A program made the translations under genes and the position numbers. Source: Candidatus Aenigmatarchaeota archaeon (GTDB taxonomy: Archaea > Aenigmatarchaeota > Aenigmatarchaeia > CG10238-14 > SpSt-28). From it: DNA of 5,093 nucleotides. The stretch is taken from the NCBI GenBank assembly GCA_021161995.1, contig JAGGZO010000088.1:1-5093 (forward strand), written 5' to 3'. Below are positions 1 through 5,093 of the stretch, in pieces. Positions within the stretch are counted from its first letter, which is position 1, and each line of letters opens with the position of its first letter. The notes beneath the pieces were generated by a model. That model saw only the letters and a program-made list of their open reading frames with translations. It was not told the origin of the DNA and ran no database searches.

Positions 1-1
1 C

Positions 2-595
2 ATTATAGATGCAAGTAGTGAAAGATATGTTAATGACCTTGCTAATGTTTTCATAAGCAACCCAACGTTTTGTTACGTTAGAGATGGCATTGTTTATAGA
101 GATATCTTAGATAGCTCTAAGCTGAATGAAGAACTTTTATCAAAGGATGCTTTTATGAGTGATACGTCTGAATCGTATTATAGAACAACTGATAATCTTT
201 ATCTGAATTCTGTTTTTTTGGTAGAAATAATGGATTTAGATAGCAAAAAATCCTGGATAGCGTTTTACATCTACAGGTTTAATGATTCAGAACTAGAAAG
301 TGAGATGAATGATGTTGTTTCATGCATAGCAAATAAAATGAAATCAAATTCTGATGTGTTTTCTTGGGATGATAATGAAAATAAATTAAAACAAGATCCT
401 TGCTCCGTTTATTTCTTGAAAGATTGTTTGTCAAAATCCCCATATGTAAGAGTATATTCCTTCAAGAATTCTGTTATTGGTATACCCGTTACAATAAAAT
501 ATGATAGTGGCACTCATGTAGGTAGAATGTTTAATTGTTTGTTTGTATTCGATAAATCCAAACCTAGAGTTCCAAATATAGATATAAAGAGGTGA
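2..595 (+). CDS. Pilin-like secreted protein, 5'-truncated by window edge
   Basis: The reading frame is open from the first complete codon at position 2 to the TGA at 593-595, giving 197 visible residues, so the real start lies outside the window. The ATG at 155 is internal: codons 2-154 continue the same frame and belong to the fold shared with the next gene. No membrane helix is visible; an N-terminal signal/anchor helix is expected upstream, as in the neighbours. Five cysteines are seen (visible residues 24, 108, 134, 142, 179). The layout (cysteine, short loop, VY..IL, then SCI..K, then C...F, then a final CLFVFD strand) matches the following gene, so I regard the two as distant paralogues. 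From memory, pilin-like proteins of this style are common in DPANN archaea, but I cannot name a family. The last codons carry the Shine-Dalgarno of the next gene, so the two are co-transcribed and probably translationally coupled. Function is not assignable beyond a probable extracellular structural or pseudopilin-like subunit. Confidence 0.75.
   Translation: MIDASSERYVNDLANVFISNPTFCYVRDGIVYRDILDSSKLNEELLSKDAFMSDTSESYYRTTDNLYLNSVFLVEIMDLDSKKSWIAFYIYRFNDSELESEMNDVVSCIANKMKSNSDVFSWDDNENKLKQDPCSVYFLKDCLSKSPYVRVYSFKNSVIGIPVTIKYDSGTHVGRMFNCLFVFDKSKPRVPNIDIKR
589..595 (+). promoter_or_regulatory. Strong Shine-Dalgarno GAGGTGA
   Basis: GAGGTGA is complementary to the archaeal 16S rRNA 3' end. It sits eight bases before the ATG at 604 and contains the stop codon of the upstream gene. 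It argues for ATG 604 rather than the overlapping GTG at 592 as the start of the next gene. Confidence 0.7.
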
Positions 596-603
596 ATAAA
601 AAG

Positions 604-1041
604 ATGAAAGGAATATCATTAATTGCGGCTACTTTGGTGGTATTATTCATAGGCATATTTTCCATTCTTATAGTTAGTTTCTTTTTCAAGTACCATTTGT
701 GGTATACCATAGAATATACATACCAATCTGCTACTGAAGACTTAGTTTTATTATCTCTTTTGAACACGGAATGTTCTGGTAAAAAAGTTTATGAAATAAT
801 TTCTATGAGTTCTATCAACGACTTTTCTATTTCCGATTCTGATTTATCATGTATTGAAGACAAACTAGATAAATTATCAGCATCCAATTGCTATAGACTA
901 TTCATAGAAAAAAGCGATAGCGCAGAGAAAGATATAATCCATAAAGGATCATGTCCCCTAAAAAGAGAAGTTTGTTATAGAATAGCATTACCTTATGGGA
1001 ATGATTTGGTTAGTAACATTTGTCTGGTACTAGGTGATTAA
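604..1041 (+). CDS. Small pilin-like protein with class III-type signal
   Basis: This encodes 145 residues from ATG 604. A GTG at 592 would add four residues (MNKK) and overlap the upstream stop as GTGA. I prefer ATG 604 because GAGGTGA lies eight bases before it and because the leader aligns with that of the next gene. The counter-argument is that the GTG form gives MNKKMKG, very like the MKSKMKG of the next protein. The protein starts MKG followed by one hydrophobic helix at about residues 4-28. This resembles an archaeal class III (prepilin) signal cut after K-G, but without the usual glutamate at +5. The remaining roughly 115 residues are exported and hold six cysteines (57, 83, 96, 117, 124, 140), an even number suited to three disulfides. 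Cysteine spacing and the SCI..K and terminal CLV..D motifs match the gene before it. The next gene begins two bases after its stop. Probable minor pilin or pseudopilin-like surface protein; exact role unknown. Confidence 0.8.
   Translation: MKGISLIAATLVVLFIGIFSILIVSFFFKYHLWYTIEYTYQSATEDLVLLSLLNTECSGKKVYEIISMSSINDFSISDSDLSCIEDKLDKLSASNCYRLFIEKSDSAEKDIIHKGSCPLKREVCYRIALPYGNDLVSNICLVLGD
1033..1037 (+). promoter_or_regulatory. Shine-Dalgarno GGTGA inside the preceding gene's end
   Basis: GGTGA lies six bases before ATG 1044, within the last Gly-Asp codons of the upstream gene. It selects ATG 1044 over the in-frame ATG at 1056, which has no well-placed site, and suggests translational coupling along the operon. 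Confidence 0.6.
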
Positions 1042-1043
1042 AG

Positions 1044-2138
1044 ATGAAATCTAAGATGAAGGGATTGATAGGTATAATAATCCTAGGTGTGGCAACTATC
1101 TTACTAGGTGGTGCGATATATCTAAGTACATCTGTTGGTGTGCAAAAATCATTTTCCATAGCTCTTAAAGAGGTTTATATATTGAAGGCCATAAATCAGC
1201 TAGAGTCAATAAAACAATTTCTTGAATATCCAATTAACTATTCGTTTTCGCAGGCAATTTATACTGTAGCAAAGCAAAGTGGCTATTGTAATTATAATCC
1301 CAGTGTCCCACAAGAAAGTGGGATATATTATTGGAGAGTTAAAAGTAGTACGTATTTTCCTGATTATATTGGGTCTTTGGAAAAATGCTTGAAAAAATAT
1401 CTTAACAAGTATGCAGATTCATTGAATGTACCTGAGTATAAAGAAGTAAAAATAGATGAAAACGAAGGTAAGATATCCGTAATAACAGATTCTATGATGT
1501 CAAAGAGTGTTGATACTCAAACCATCGATGCTACTATAAAAGCAAATCCAAACAGAACAACTTATTTTGATAAAAAAGTTTTGTCGAGTTTTAAGACAGC
1601 TAAGAGACTGTATATAGATAGTGATATTATAAAAACAGCGGTATTAAATGTAATAAAAAATTCATGTAAAACAGCAAGCAAGAAATATTCATGTTCCGAG
1701 TGCCCAAAGACACCTTCACAGGTTCATGATGACGTTTGTGGTGCAAGTTGGAAAAGTGAAACTGAAAGTAAAATAAAAAAAGCTATTAATTCGTTAAATG
1801 GTATATACGGCGATGTTCGTATAGAGCATGATATCAAATATATCGATGTTAGCTATTCTGGTACATGTGATCATACGTATAAATATAAAAAAGAGTGCTA
1901 TCAAAAATGTGAAAATATAGATGGAGAAGAAATATGCAATACAGTATGTTATGATGTATGTGATTATTGTATAGCAAGCTGTAAATACACGAATCAAGCA
2001 GAAGTGAAGGTACTAGTTAAAGTGTATTATCCAGCTAGCGATGATAAATCTCTGTTTTATCCTGTTTATGATGATGGGAAAAGAAAATTATCTAAAATTG
2101 TTCTACGATTCTACGTTAGAGAAACTATTATTTCGTGA
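1044..2138 (+). CDS. Large pilin-like protein with Cys-rich C-terminal insert
   Basis: This encodes 364 residues. It starts MKSKMKG, followed by a hydrophobic helix at about residues 8-30, which resembles a class III prepilin signal with possible cleavage after Gly7. Next comes an amphipathic helical stretch (about 34-80, including an NYSFSQAIY segment) that would continue the pilin-type long helix. A mixed central domain follows (about 95-205). Residues 208-232 hold four cysteines (208, 217, 220, 232), and residues 275-313 hold eight more (275, 285, 289, 298, 302, 306, 309, 313). The total is 14 with C82 and C115. The C-terminal tail (about 318-360) looks like beta strands. Only two N-glycosylation sequons are seen (N65, N170). 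The helix-plus-SF.Q layout recalls DPANN pilin-like proteins I know only as unnamed families. It is third in the visible operon. The clustered cysteines could be a disulfide knot (favoured, because the region is exported) or a metal site. A structural or adhesive subunit of a surface appendage is likely; the function is not proven. Confidence 0.8.
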   Translation: MKSKMKGLIGIIILGVATILLGGAIYLSTSVGVQKSFSIALKEVYILKAINQLESIKQFLEYPINYSFSQAIYTVAKQSGYCNYNPSVPQESGIYYWRVKSSTYFPDYIGSLEKCLKKYLNKYADSLNVPEYKEVKIDENEGKISVITDSMMSKSVDTQTIDATIKANPNRTTYFDKKVLSSFKTAKRLYIDSDIIKTAVLNVIKNSCKTASKKYSCSECPKTPSQVHDDVCGASWKSETESKIKKAINSLNGIYGDVRIEHDIKYIDVSYSGTCDHTYKYKKECYQKCENIDGEEICNTVCYDVCDYCIASCKYTNQAEVKVLVKVYYPASDDKSLFYPVYDDGKRKLSKIVLRFYVRETIIS

Positions 2139-2139
2139 T

Positions 2140-2147
2140 TTTAAATA
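2140..2147 (+). promoter_or_regulatory. Archaeal TATA box TTTAAATA
   Basis: TTTAAATA is a near-ideal archaeal TATA element, starting just after the upstream stop codon. Its centre is about 27 bases before ATG 2171, which puts the predicted transcription start at or next to the ATG, so the mRNA would be leaderless. No good Shine-Dalgarno precedes the ATG, in keeping with this. Confidence 0.65.
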
Positions 2148-2170
2148 GTTTGTAGAGCTAATATAAAGTT

Positions 2171-2503
2171 ATGAAGGGAGACACTAACTGGATAGTTTGG
2201 TTGCTAGTGGTTGTAGTAGCAGCTGGTGTAATATTGTACCTAATGTGGAGTAAGGGAATAGGTCCTTTTGTGGGGTCAGTTACAGAGGCACAATGTAAAT
2301 CAAAAGCAGTGATTGCATGTCAATCATGCTTACAAACAGGGAAATGTAAGGATGAATTAAAGAATACGTTTGTTGACAAATACGCAGGTTGTAAAGATAT
2401 TCTAAAAGCAACAGTTAGTGATAAGGAGACAAAACTAGGTGATGTTATTAGTGACGATACAGAGGCGATCGAGTGGTGTACATCATTCTTGGAAGTATCT
2501 TAG
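2171..2503 (+). CDS. Small membrane-anchored Cys-rich protein, pilin-like
   Basis: This encodes 110 residues. After MKGDTNW there is one strongly hydrophobic helix (about 8-26), then an exported, mostly helical domain of about 84 residues. That domain has six cysteines at 42, 50, 53, 59, 74 and 103, with a C-x2-C-x5-C cluster at 50-59. The N-terminal M-K-G recalls the neighbouring pilin-like genes, but the following D-T-N is polar, so class III processing is less certain and the helix may simply be a membrane anchor. It lies 32 bases after the preceding gene yet has its own TATA box, so it can be expressed separately from, and perhaps more strongly than, the upstream genes. That would suit a major subunit or an accessory factor (inference). 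A T-run follows its stop codon. I do not recognise a named family. Confidence 0.75.
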   Translation: MKGDTNWIVWLLVVVVAAGVILYLMWSKGIGPFVGSVTEAQCKSKAVIACQSCLQTGKCKDELKNTFVDKYAGCKDILKATVSDKETKLGDVISDDTEAIEWCTSFLEVS

Positions 2504-2512
2504 ATAGGCACA

Positions 2513-2521
2513 CTTTTTCTT
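2513..2521 (+). terminator. T-run terminator of the pilin-like operon
   Basis: A C-TTTTT-CTT run begins ten bases after the stop of the 110-residue gene, in the 24-base gap before the convergent gene. Archaeal RNA polymerase stops at oligo-T runs without needing a hairpin, and no hairpin is evident. It acts for the plus strand only. Confidence 0.55.
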
Positions 2522-2527
2522 AATTAT

Positions 2528-4513
2528 TCATTCTTCCGTAAATGGTTTACAGAATTCCGTTGCTGTATATGGCCGTATTCCACTCGATTCATACGTATAA
2601 TTTCTTACATAGTCTATCTCAAAAACTAATTCAGTATGATTGAGTGCAGATTCTATTATTTGCTTTGTTGAATTATTGTTTTCATTTTTTAGAATATCAC
2701 ATAATCCACTATCATCTATGAACTTGGCTATTTCAGACCAATCAGCACTCCACTGTATCGTTTCATTATCGTCTGTATTATTGGTCGTCGAATTGTCTAT
2801 GTTTCCTACTAATATTGCTAGGGGTACTGGTAAACCTTCTCTTGGTATGTTTACGTTTACAGCTTTTTCGTTTTCTATCTGATTACAATAATCATATAGA
2901 TTTTCTATCGTTGCATTATTCAATATAATTTTGCTTTCATTTGTCTCTGGGTTGTAAATTGTTAACTTACTTTCTATGAATGGTGGGGTAAGTTTACACA
3001 ACGCATAGGAAATTTCAGCTCTTGGATATAATACAAGACCAGATATATTTTTACAATCTATGACTTTCCATCCTATGGACTCGTCTAATCTCAAATGTTT
3101 TTCTTTGTCTATGGTTGTTACGTTTGTAGTTAAGGTTTTTACATCAAAGTTTGTTATTTTTATCGTGCCATAACTGTTCTTAAGAGTTACATACATCGTA
3201 ATGTATTTCCTGTACTCATGAATGCCTATTATGTATGGATTTGGATAGATGTAAACTTTTACTGTCAATGGACCTTGTGTATAAGAAACACCTTCTTCTG
3301 CTGGTGGTATGTAGTGGGTTTTAGAATAGTTATAAACATATAGAGTAGCCTTTCCTTTTAGAAAACCAGTATGAGTTATGTATAATCTAGCATACATCCT
3401 TTTGCCAGTACATGTTACACTAGTCCAATTAACACATTTACATTCGAACGCATCTACTTTTGCACATGCCTGTTTTGCTGAAGGACATGGTTTATCTATC
3501 GCACATTCTACTTGGCTGGTGTCTATAGTTCCATTGTCAAAGGTATAGCCGTTTGCGTAAGCTATTTGATATGTAGTATAGAAACAACTTCCTTTATCAG
3601 CTAATTTTATTTTGTCTGGTTGAACTGGTACATAGTCATCGTAATATTCTCCAGGCTTCAAAGTTGTATTTAACTGTGTGTAATCTGGTTTGAACTCAAC
3701 ATCACCATAGTTACTTATTATTGTTGGCGTAACATGAAACTCTATTGGTTTTTTGTACTTATTTGTTATTCTGAATCTGAATTCATACAGTTCTCCAGCA
3801 TACAGTGTATTAGAAGTGTCTATATCAACGCTTATTCCTCCAGTTGTTGGTATGGAAACATAGCTAACGCTATTTACTATCGTTTCTTTTGGATTACAAT
3901 AATCTGGTAGGAAAGGTAGTTTTACACATAGTCCCCATGGATTCTCTGAAAACAATGCTATAAACACTGGTATTATTGTGAATAATGCTAGTGCATAAGC
4001 AAAACTACCTAAAATGAATTTTGATCCGCTTGATTTAGCTATGGCCATTCCAATACCTAAAGCTATCAATAAAGAGAATAAAGCTGCTATTGGGTTAACA
4101 TTCTTGTAGATATAATTGTAATAGTTTGGTGAACCTATCAGCTTTATGAATATCGATACTACAAATAAAATAAAAACAGGTATCAAAAAGTTCATTATAG
4201 CATCTCCGATAAGCATGGTTGATGTGCCACCTGATCCTAACAAAGCGAAAGCTATTGCTACTAATGCTATTATGAATATAACCGCAATGATGATCGTTGT
4301 GTAAGTTGCTATTTTAGGAAAGAACGCTTGTAGAACAATCATCATGATTATGAACAGGTTTATGAGGAAATTACCGCCAGATCTCTTAACAGCATTTTTT
4401 ATGTTTTGCCCAGTTAGCAATGCAGCTAAACCTTCAACTCCCAAACTTTTTATCTCAGGGTTTTTAGAAATCTTAACAAGATATTCGAGCATTCTTTTCT
4501 TGTAATCACCCAT
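2528..4513 (-). CDS. Polytopic membrane protein with large Cys-rich, sequon-rich ectodomain
   Basis: This encodes 661 residues from the ATG at 4513. An in-frame TTG at 4534 would add seven residues; ATG is preferred because a TATA-like element lies 27 bases upstream. Residues 1-47 are rich in Lys/Arg and probably cytoplasmic. Five membrane helices follow at about 48-65, 69-93, 100-126, 141-159 and 166-188. The odd number, and the lysines in the 160-165 loop, fit the positive-inside rule with the C-terminus outside. The ectodomain (about 190-661) looks like beta-sandwich modules: an Ig/CARDB-like stretch around 230-295 with an LKPGE turn (285-289), a cysteine-dense insert (337-368), and a second strand-rich stretch after YPNP (423-426). 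It has 14 cysteines and 15 N-x-S/T sequons, all after residue 190. The gene is convergent with the pilin-like operon. The layout, a membrane bundle plus a surface domain, would suit a pilus platform, secretion channel or adhesin partner, but I recognise no named family and no catalytic motif. Confidence 0.85.
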   Translation of the reverse strand: MGDYKKRMLEYLVKISKNPEIKSLGVEGLAALLTGQNIKNAVKRSGGNFLINLFIIMMIVLQAFFPKIATYTTIIIAVIFIIALVAIAFALLGSGGTSTMLIGDAIMNFLIPVFILFVVSIFIKLIGSPNYYNYIYKNVNPIAALFSLLIALGIGMAIAKSSGSKFILGSFAYALALFTIIPVFIALFSENPWGLCVKLPFLPDYCNPKETIVNSVSYVSIPTTGGISVDIDTSNTLYAGELYEFRFRITNKYKKPIEFHVTPTIISNYGDVEFKPDYTQLNTTLKPGEYYDDYVPVQPDKIKLADKGSCFYTTYQIAYANGYTFDNGTIDTSQVECAIDKPCPSAKQACAKVDAFECKCVNWTSVTCTGKRMYARLYITHTGFLKGKATLYVYNYSKTHYIPPAEEGVSYTQGPLTVKVYIYPNPYIIGIHEYRKYITMYVTLKNSYGTIKITNFDVKTLTTNVTTIDKEKHLRLDESIGWKVIDCKNISGLVLYPRAEISYALCKLTPPFIESKLTIYNPETNESKIILNNATIENLYDYCNQIENEKAVNVNIPREGLPVPLAILVGNIDNSTTNNTDDNETIQWSADWSEIAKFIDDSGLCDILKNENNNSTKQIIESALNHTELVFEIDYVRNYTYESSGIRPYTATEFCKPFTEE

Positions 4514-4535
4514 AATACTTATTGCGTTTAGCAAA

Positions 4536-4545
4536 CTAAAATATC
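4536..4545 (-). promoter_or_regulatory. TATA-like element of the membrane-protein gene
   Basis: Read on the minus strand this is GATATTTTAG, centred about 27 bases before the ATG at 4513, the expected distance for a leaderless archaeal transcript. It is a weaker match than the other two TATA boxes. The alternative TTTTATAG (minus strand, about 4567-4560) would place the start near the TTG at 4534 or leave a 5' leader of about 23 bases. Confidence 0.4.
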
Positions 4546-4560
4546 AATCGTAAAAATTTC

Positions 4561-4567
4561 TATAAAA
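4561..4567 (+). promoter_or_regulatory. TATA box TATAAAA of reverse gyrase
   Basis: TATAAAA is centred 28 bases before ATG 4592, placing the transcription start at or beside the start codon. No Shine-Dalgarno lies between, only an A/T-rich stretch. This predicts a leaderless mRNA. The site lies in the 78-base divergent region shared with the minus-strand membrane-protein gene. Confidence 0.6.
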
Positions 4568-4591
4568 CTGTCGTTTTTAAAATAAAAAATT

Positions 4592-5093
4592 ATGAGTTTG
4601 GCGATTTTCAAGAAATCTTGCCCAAATTGTAAGGGTGATATTTCTAGTCTTAGATTGAAACATGGTTTACCTTGTTATACGTGTATAAAAAAACCTCTTG
4701 CTGAATTGGTAAAGGAAGTTAAACCGAATTCTGTTAATGCGCCAAAAAGAATCTACTATCTTTTGAAACAGAATTACACGTTAAAAGAATATGCAAAGTA
4801 TGCTCGTTTGTTAAGAGAAGTTTACAAATTTAGAATGCTTTTTAAGCAAACTACTGGTTCTGACTTATGGAATGCCCAGATTGCATGGGCTAAAAGAGCA
4901 TTAAGTGGAAAGAGCTTTGCTATACTAGCTCCAACTGGGATGGGTAAAACTGTGTTTAGCATTTTCCTGTCCATATACTTTGCCCGACGCAACAAAAAAA
5001 TCTACTTCGTTTTACCGACTTCTTTGTTGACAAAACAAGTGAGCGAAAAGTTCATGGAATACCTAGAGAAAATAGATTTGGGTATAAAGGTAG
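4592..5093 (+). CDS. rgy: Reverse gyrase, N-terminal part (3'-truncated by window edge)
   Basis: The visible 167 residues begin at ATG 4592 and stay open to the window end. Reverse gyrase introduces positive supercoils into DNA using ATP and joins a helicase-like N-terminal half to a type IA topoisomerase C-terminal half; the full protein is usually over 1,000 residues. Residues 10-31 form the N-terminal zinc finger, CPNC then 14 residues then CYTC (C10, C13, C28, C31). A helical linker follows (about 35-85). A Q-motif-like segment W..AQ..WA (Q96) precedes Walker A, APTGMGKT (113-120, K119). Motif Ia appears as LPTSLLTKQ (141-149). Order and spacing are those of reverse gyrase rather than a general SF2 helicase. 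DEAD-like motif II, the latch and the topoisomerase domain lie beyond the window, so whether the gene is whole or split, as in Nanoarchaeum equitans, cannot be judged. A leaderless promoter is predicted. Reverse gyrase is a hallmark of hyperthermophiles. Confidence 0.93.
   Translation, partial: MSLAIFKKSCPNCKGDISSLRLKHGLPCYTCIKKPLAELVKEVKPNSVNAPKRIYYLLKQNYTLKEYAKYARLLREVYKFRMLFKQTTGSDLWNAQIAWAKRALSGKSFAILAPTGMGKTVFSIFLSIYFARRNKKIYFVLPTSLLTKQVSEKFMEYLEKIDLGIKV

Noticed and set aside
155..157. ATG at 155 as the start of the first gene
   Set aside because: The same frame is open for all 51 codons before it, and those codons hold motifs shared with the next gene (a cysteine followed by V-Y), so the ATG is internal and the gene starts outside the window.
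431..767. Two minus-strand open frames overlapping the first two genes
   Set aside because: They lie antisense to well-supported coding sequence with its own Shine-Dalgarno and signal helix, and their translations show no family features.
1668..1982. Zinc fingers in the 364-residue protein
   Set aside because: Cysteine pairs such as C-x2-C occur, but the region follows a signal/anchor helix and should be extracellular, and there is no regular paired-finger spacing; disulfides are the simpler explanation.
1794..1997. Minus-strand open frame opposite the cysteine-rich region
   Set aside because: Its hydrophobic look (runs of I, F, Y, T) comes from reading the complement of Lys/Tyr/Asp-rich codons; it is a shadow of the 364-residue gene.
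2640..2882. Plus-strand 80-residue open frame
   Set aside because: It lies inside the minus-strand membrane-protein gene and has no promoter or ribosome binding site of its own.
4511..4534. TTG at 4534 as the start of the membrane-protein gene
   Set aside because: It is a rare start with no Shine-Dalgarno; the ATG at 4513 is better placed relative to a TATA-like element. Not fully excluded, since TTTTATAG lies about 30 bases upstream of the TTG.
1..5093. CRISPR array, tRNA/rRNA genes, insertion sequences or attachment sites
   Set aside because: I saw no evenly spaced direct repeats, cloverleaf-like segments, transposase motifs or flanking inverted repeats; almost every base is in a supported gene or short promoter gap.

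Overview
The window looks like a piece of the genome of a hyperthermophilic archaeon, most likely a small-genome DPANN lineage (Nanoarchaeota/Nanobdellota-like). Four things point there: the N-terminus of a reverse gyrase at the right end; archaeal TATA boxes about 27 bases upstream of ATG codons that would start leaderless mRNAs; GGTGA-type Shine-Dalgarno sites only in front of operon-internal genes; and pilin-like, cysteine-rich secreted proteins of a kind I recall from DPANN genomes. Base composition is roughly one third G+C (hand estimate from a few lines). The lineage is inference; the reverse gyrase is secure.

Layout. (1) Positions 2-2138, plus strand: three tightly packed genes, the first cut by the window edge, encoding secreted or membrane-anchored pilin-like proteins. 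The Shine-Dalgarno of each downstream gene lies in the last codons of the gene before it. (2) Positions 2140-2503, plus strand: a fourth small protein with one N-terminal membrane helix and six cysteines, with its own TATA box, followed by a T-run terminator. (3) Positions 2528-4513, minus strand, convergent with the pilin block: a roughly 660-residue protein with a Lys/Arg-rich cytoplasmic start, five predicted membrane helices and a roughly 470-residue ectodomain with 14 cysteines and 15 N-glycosylation sequons. (4) Positions 4514-4591: a compact divergent promoter region. (5) Position 4592 to the end, plus strand: reverse gyrase, visible for its first 167 residues (zinc finger, Q-motif-like region, Walker A, motif Ia).

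How it fits together. The first four plus-strand genes and the minus-strand gene look like parts of one cell-surface assembly. The parts would be pilin-like subunits with K-G class III-like signal sequences, at least two of them paralogous, and a polytopic membrane protein presenting a large, probably glycosylated and disulfide-bonded ectodomain. Each of the four complete secreted proteins has an even number of cysteines, and none has a cysteine in its predicted membrane or cytoplasmic part, which suggests disulfide stabilisation at high temperature. A pilus-like or host-attachment structure is plausible, but no assembly ATPase, platform protein or prepilin peptidase is in view. Reverse gyrase is probably an unrelated neighbour that shares only the divergent promoter region.
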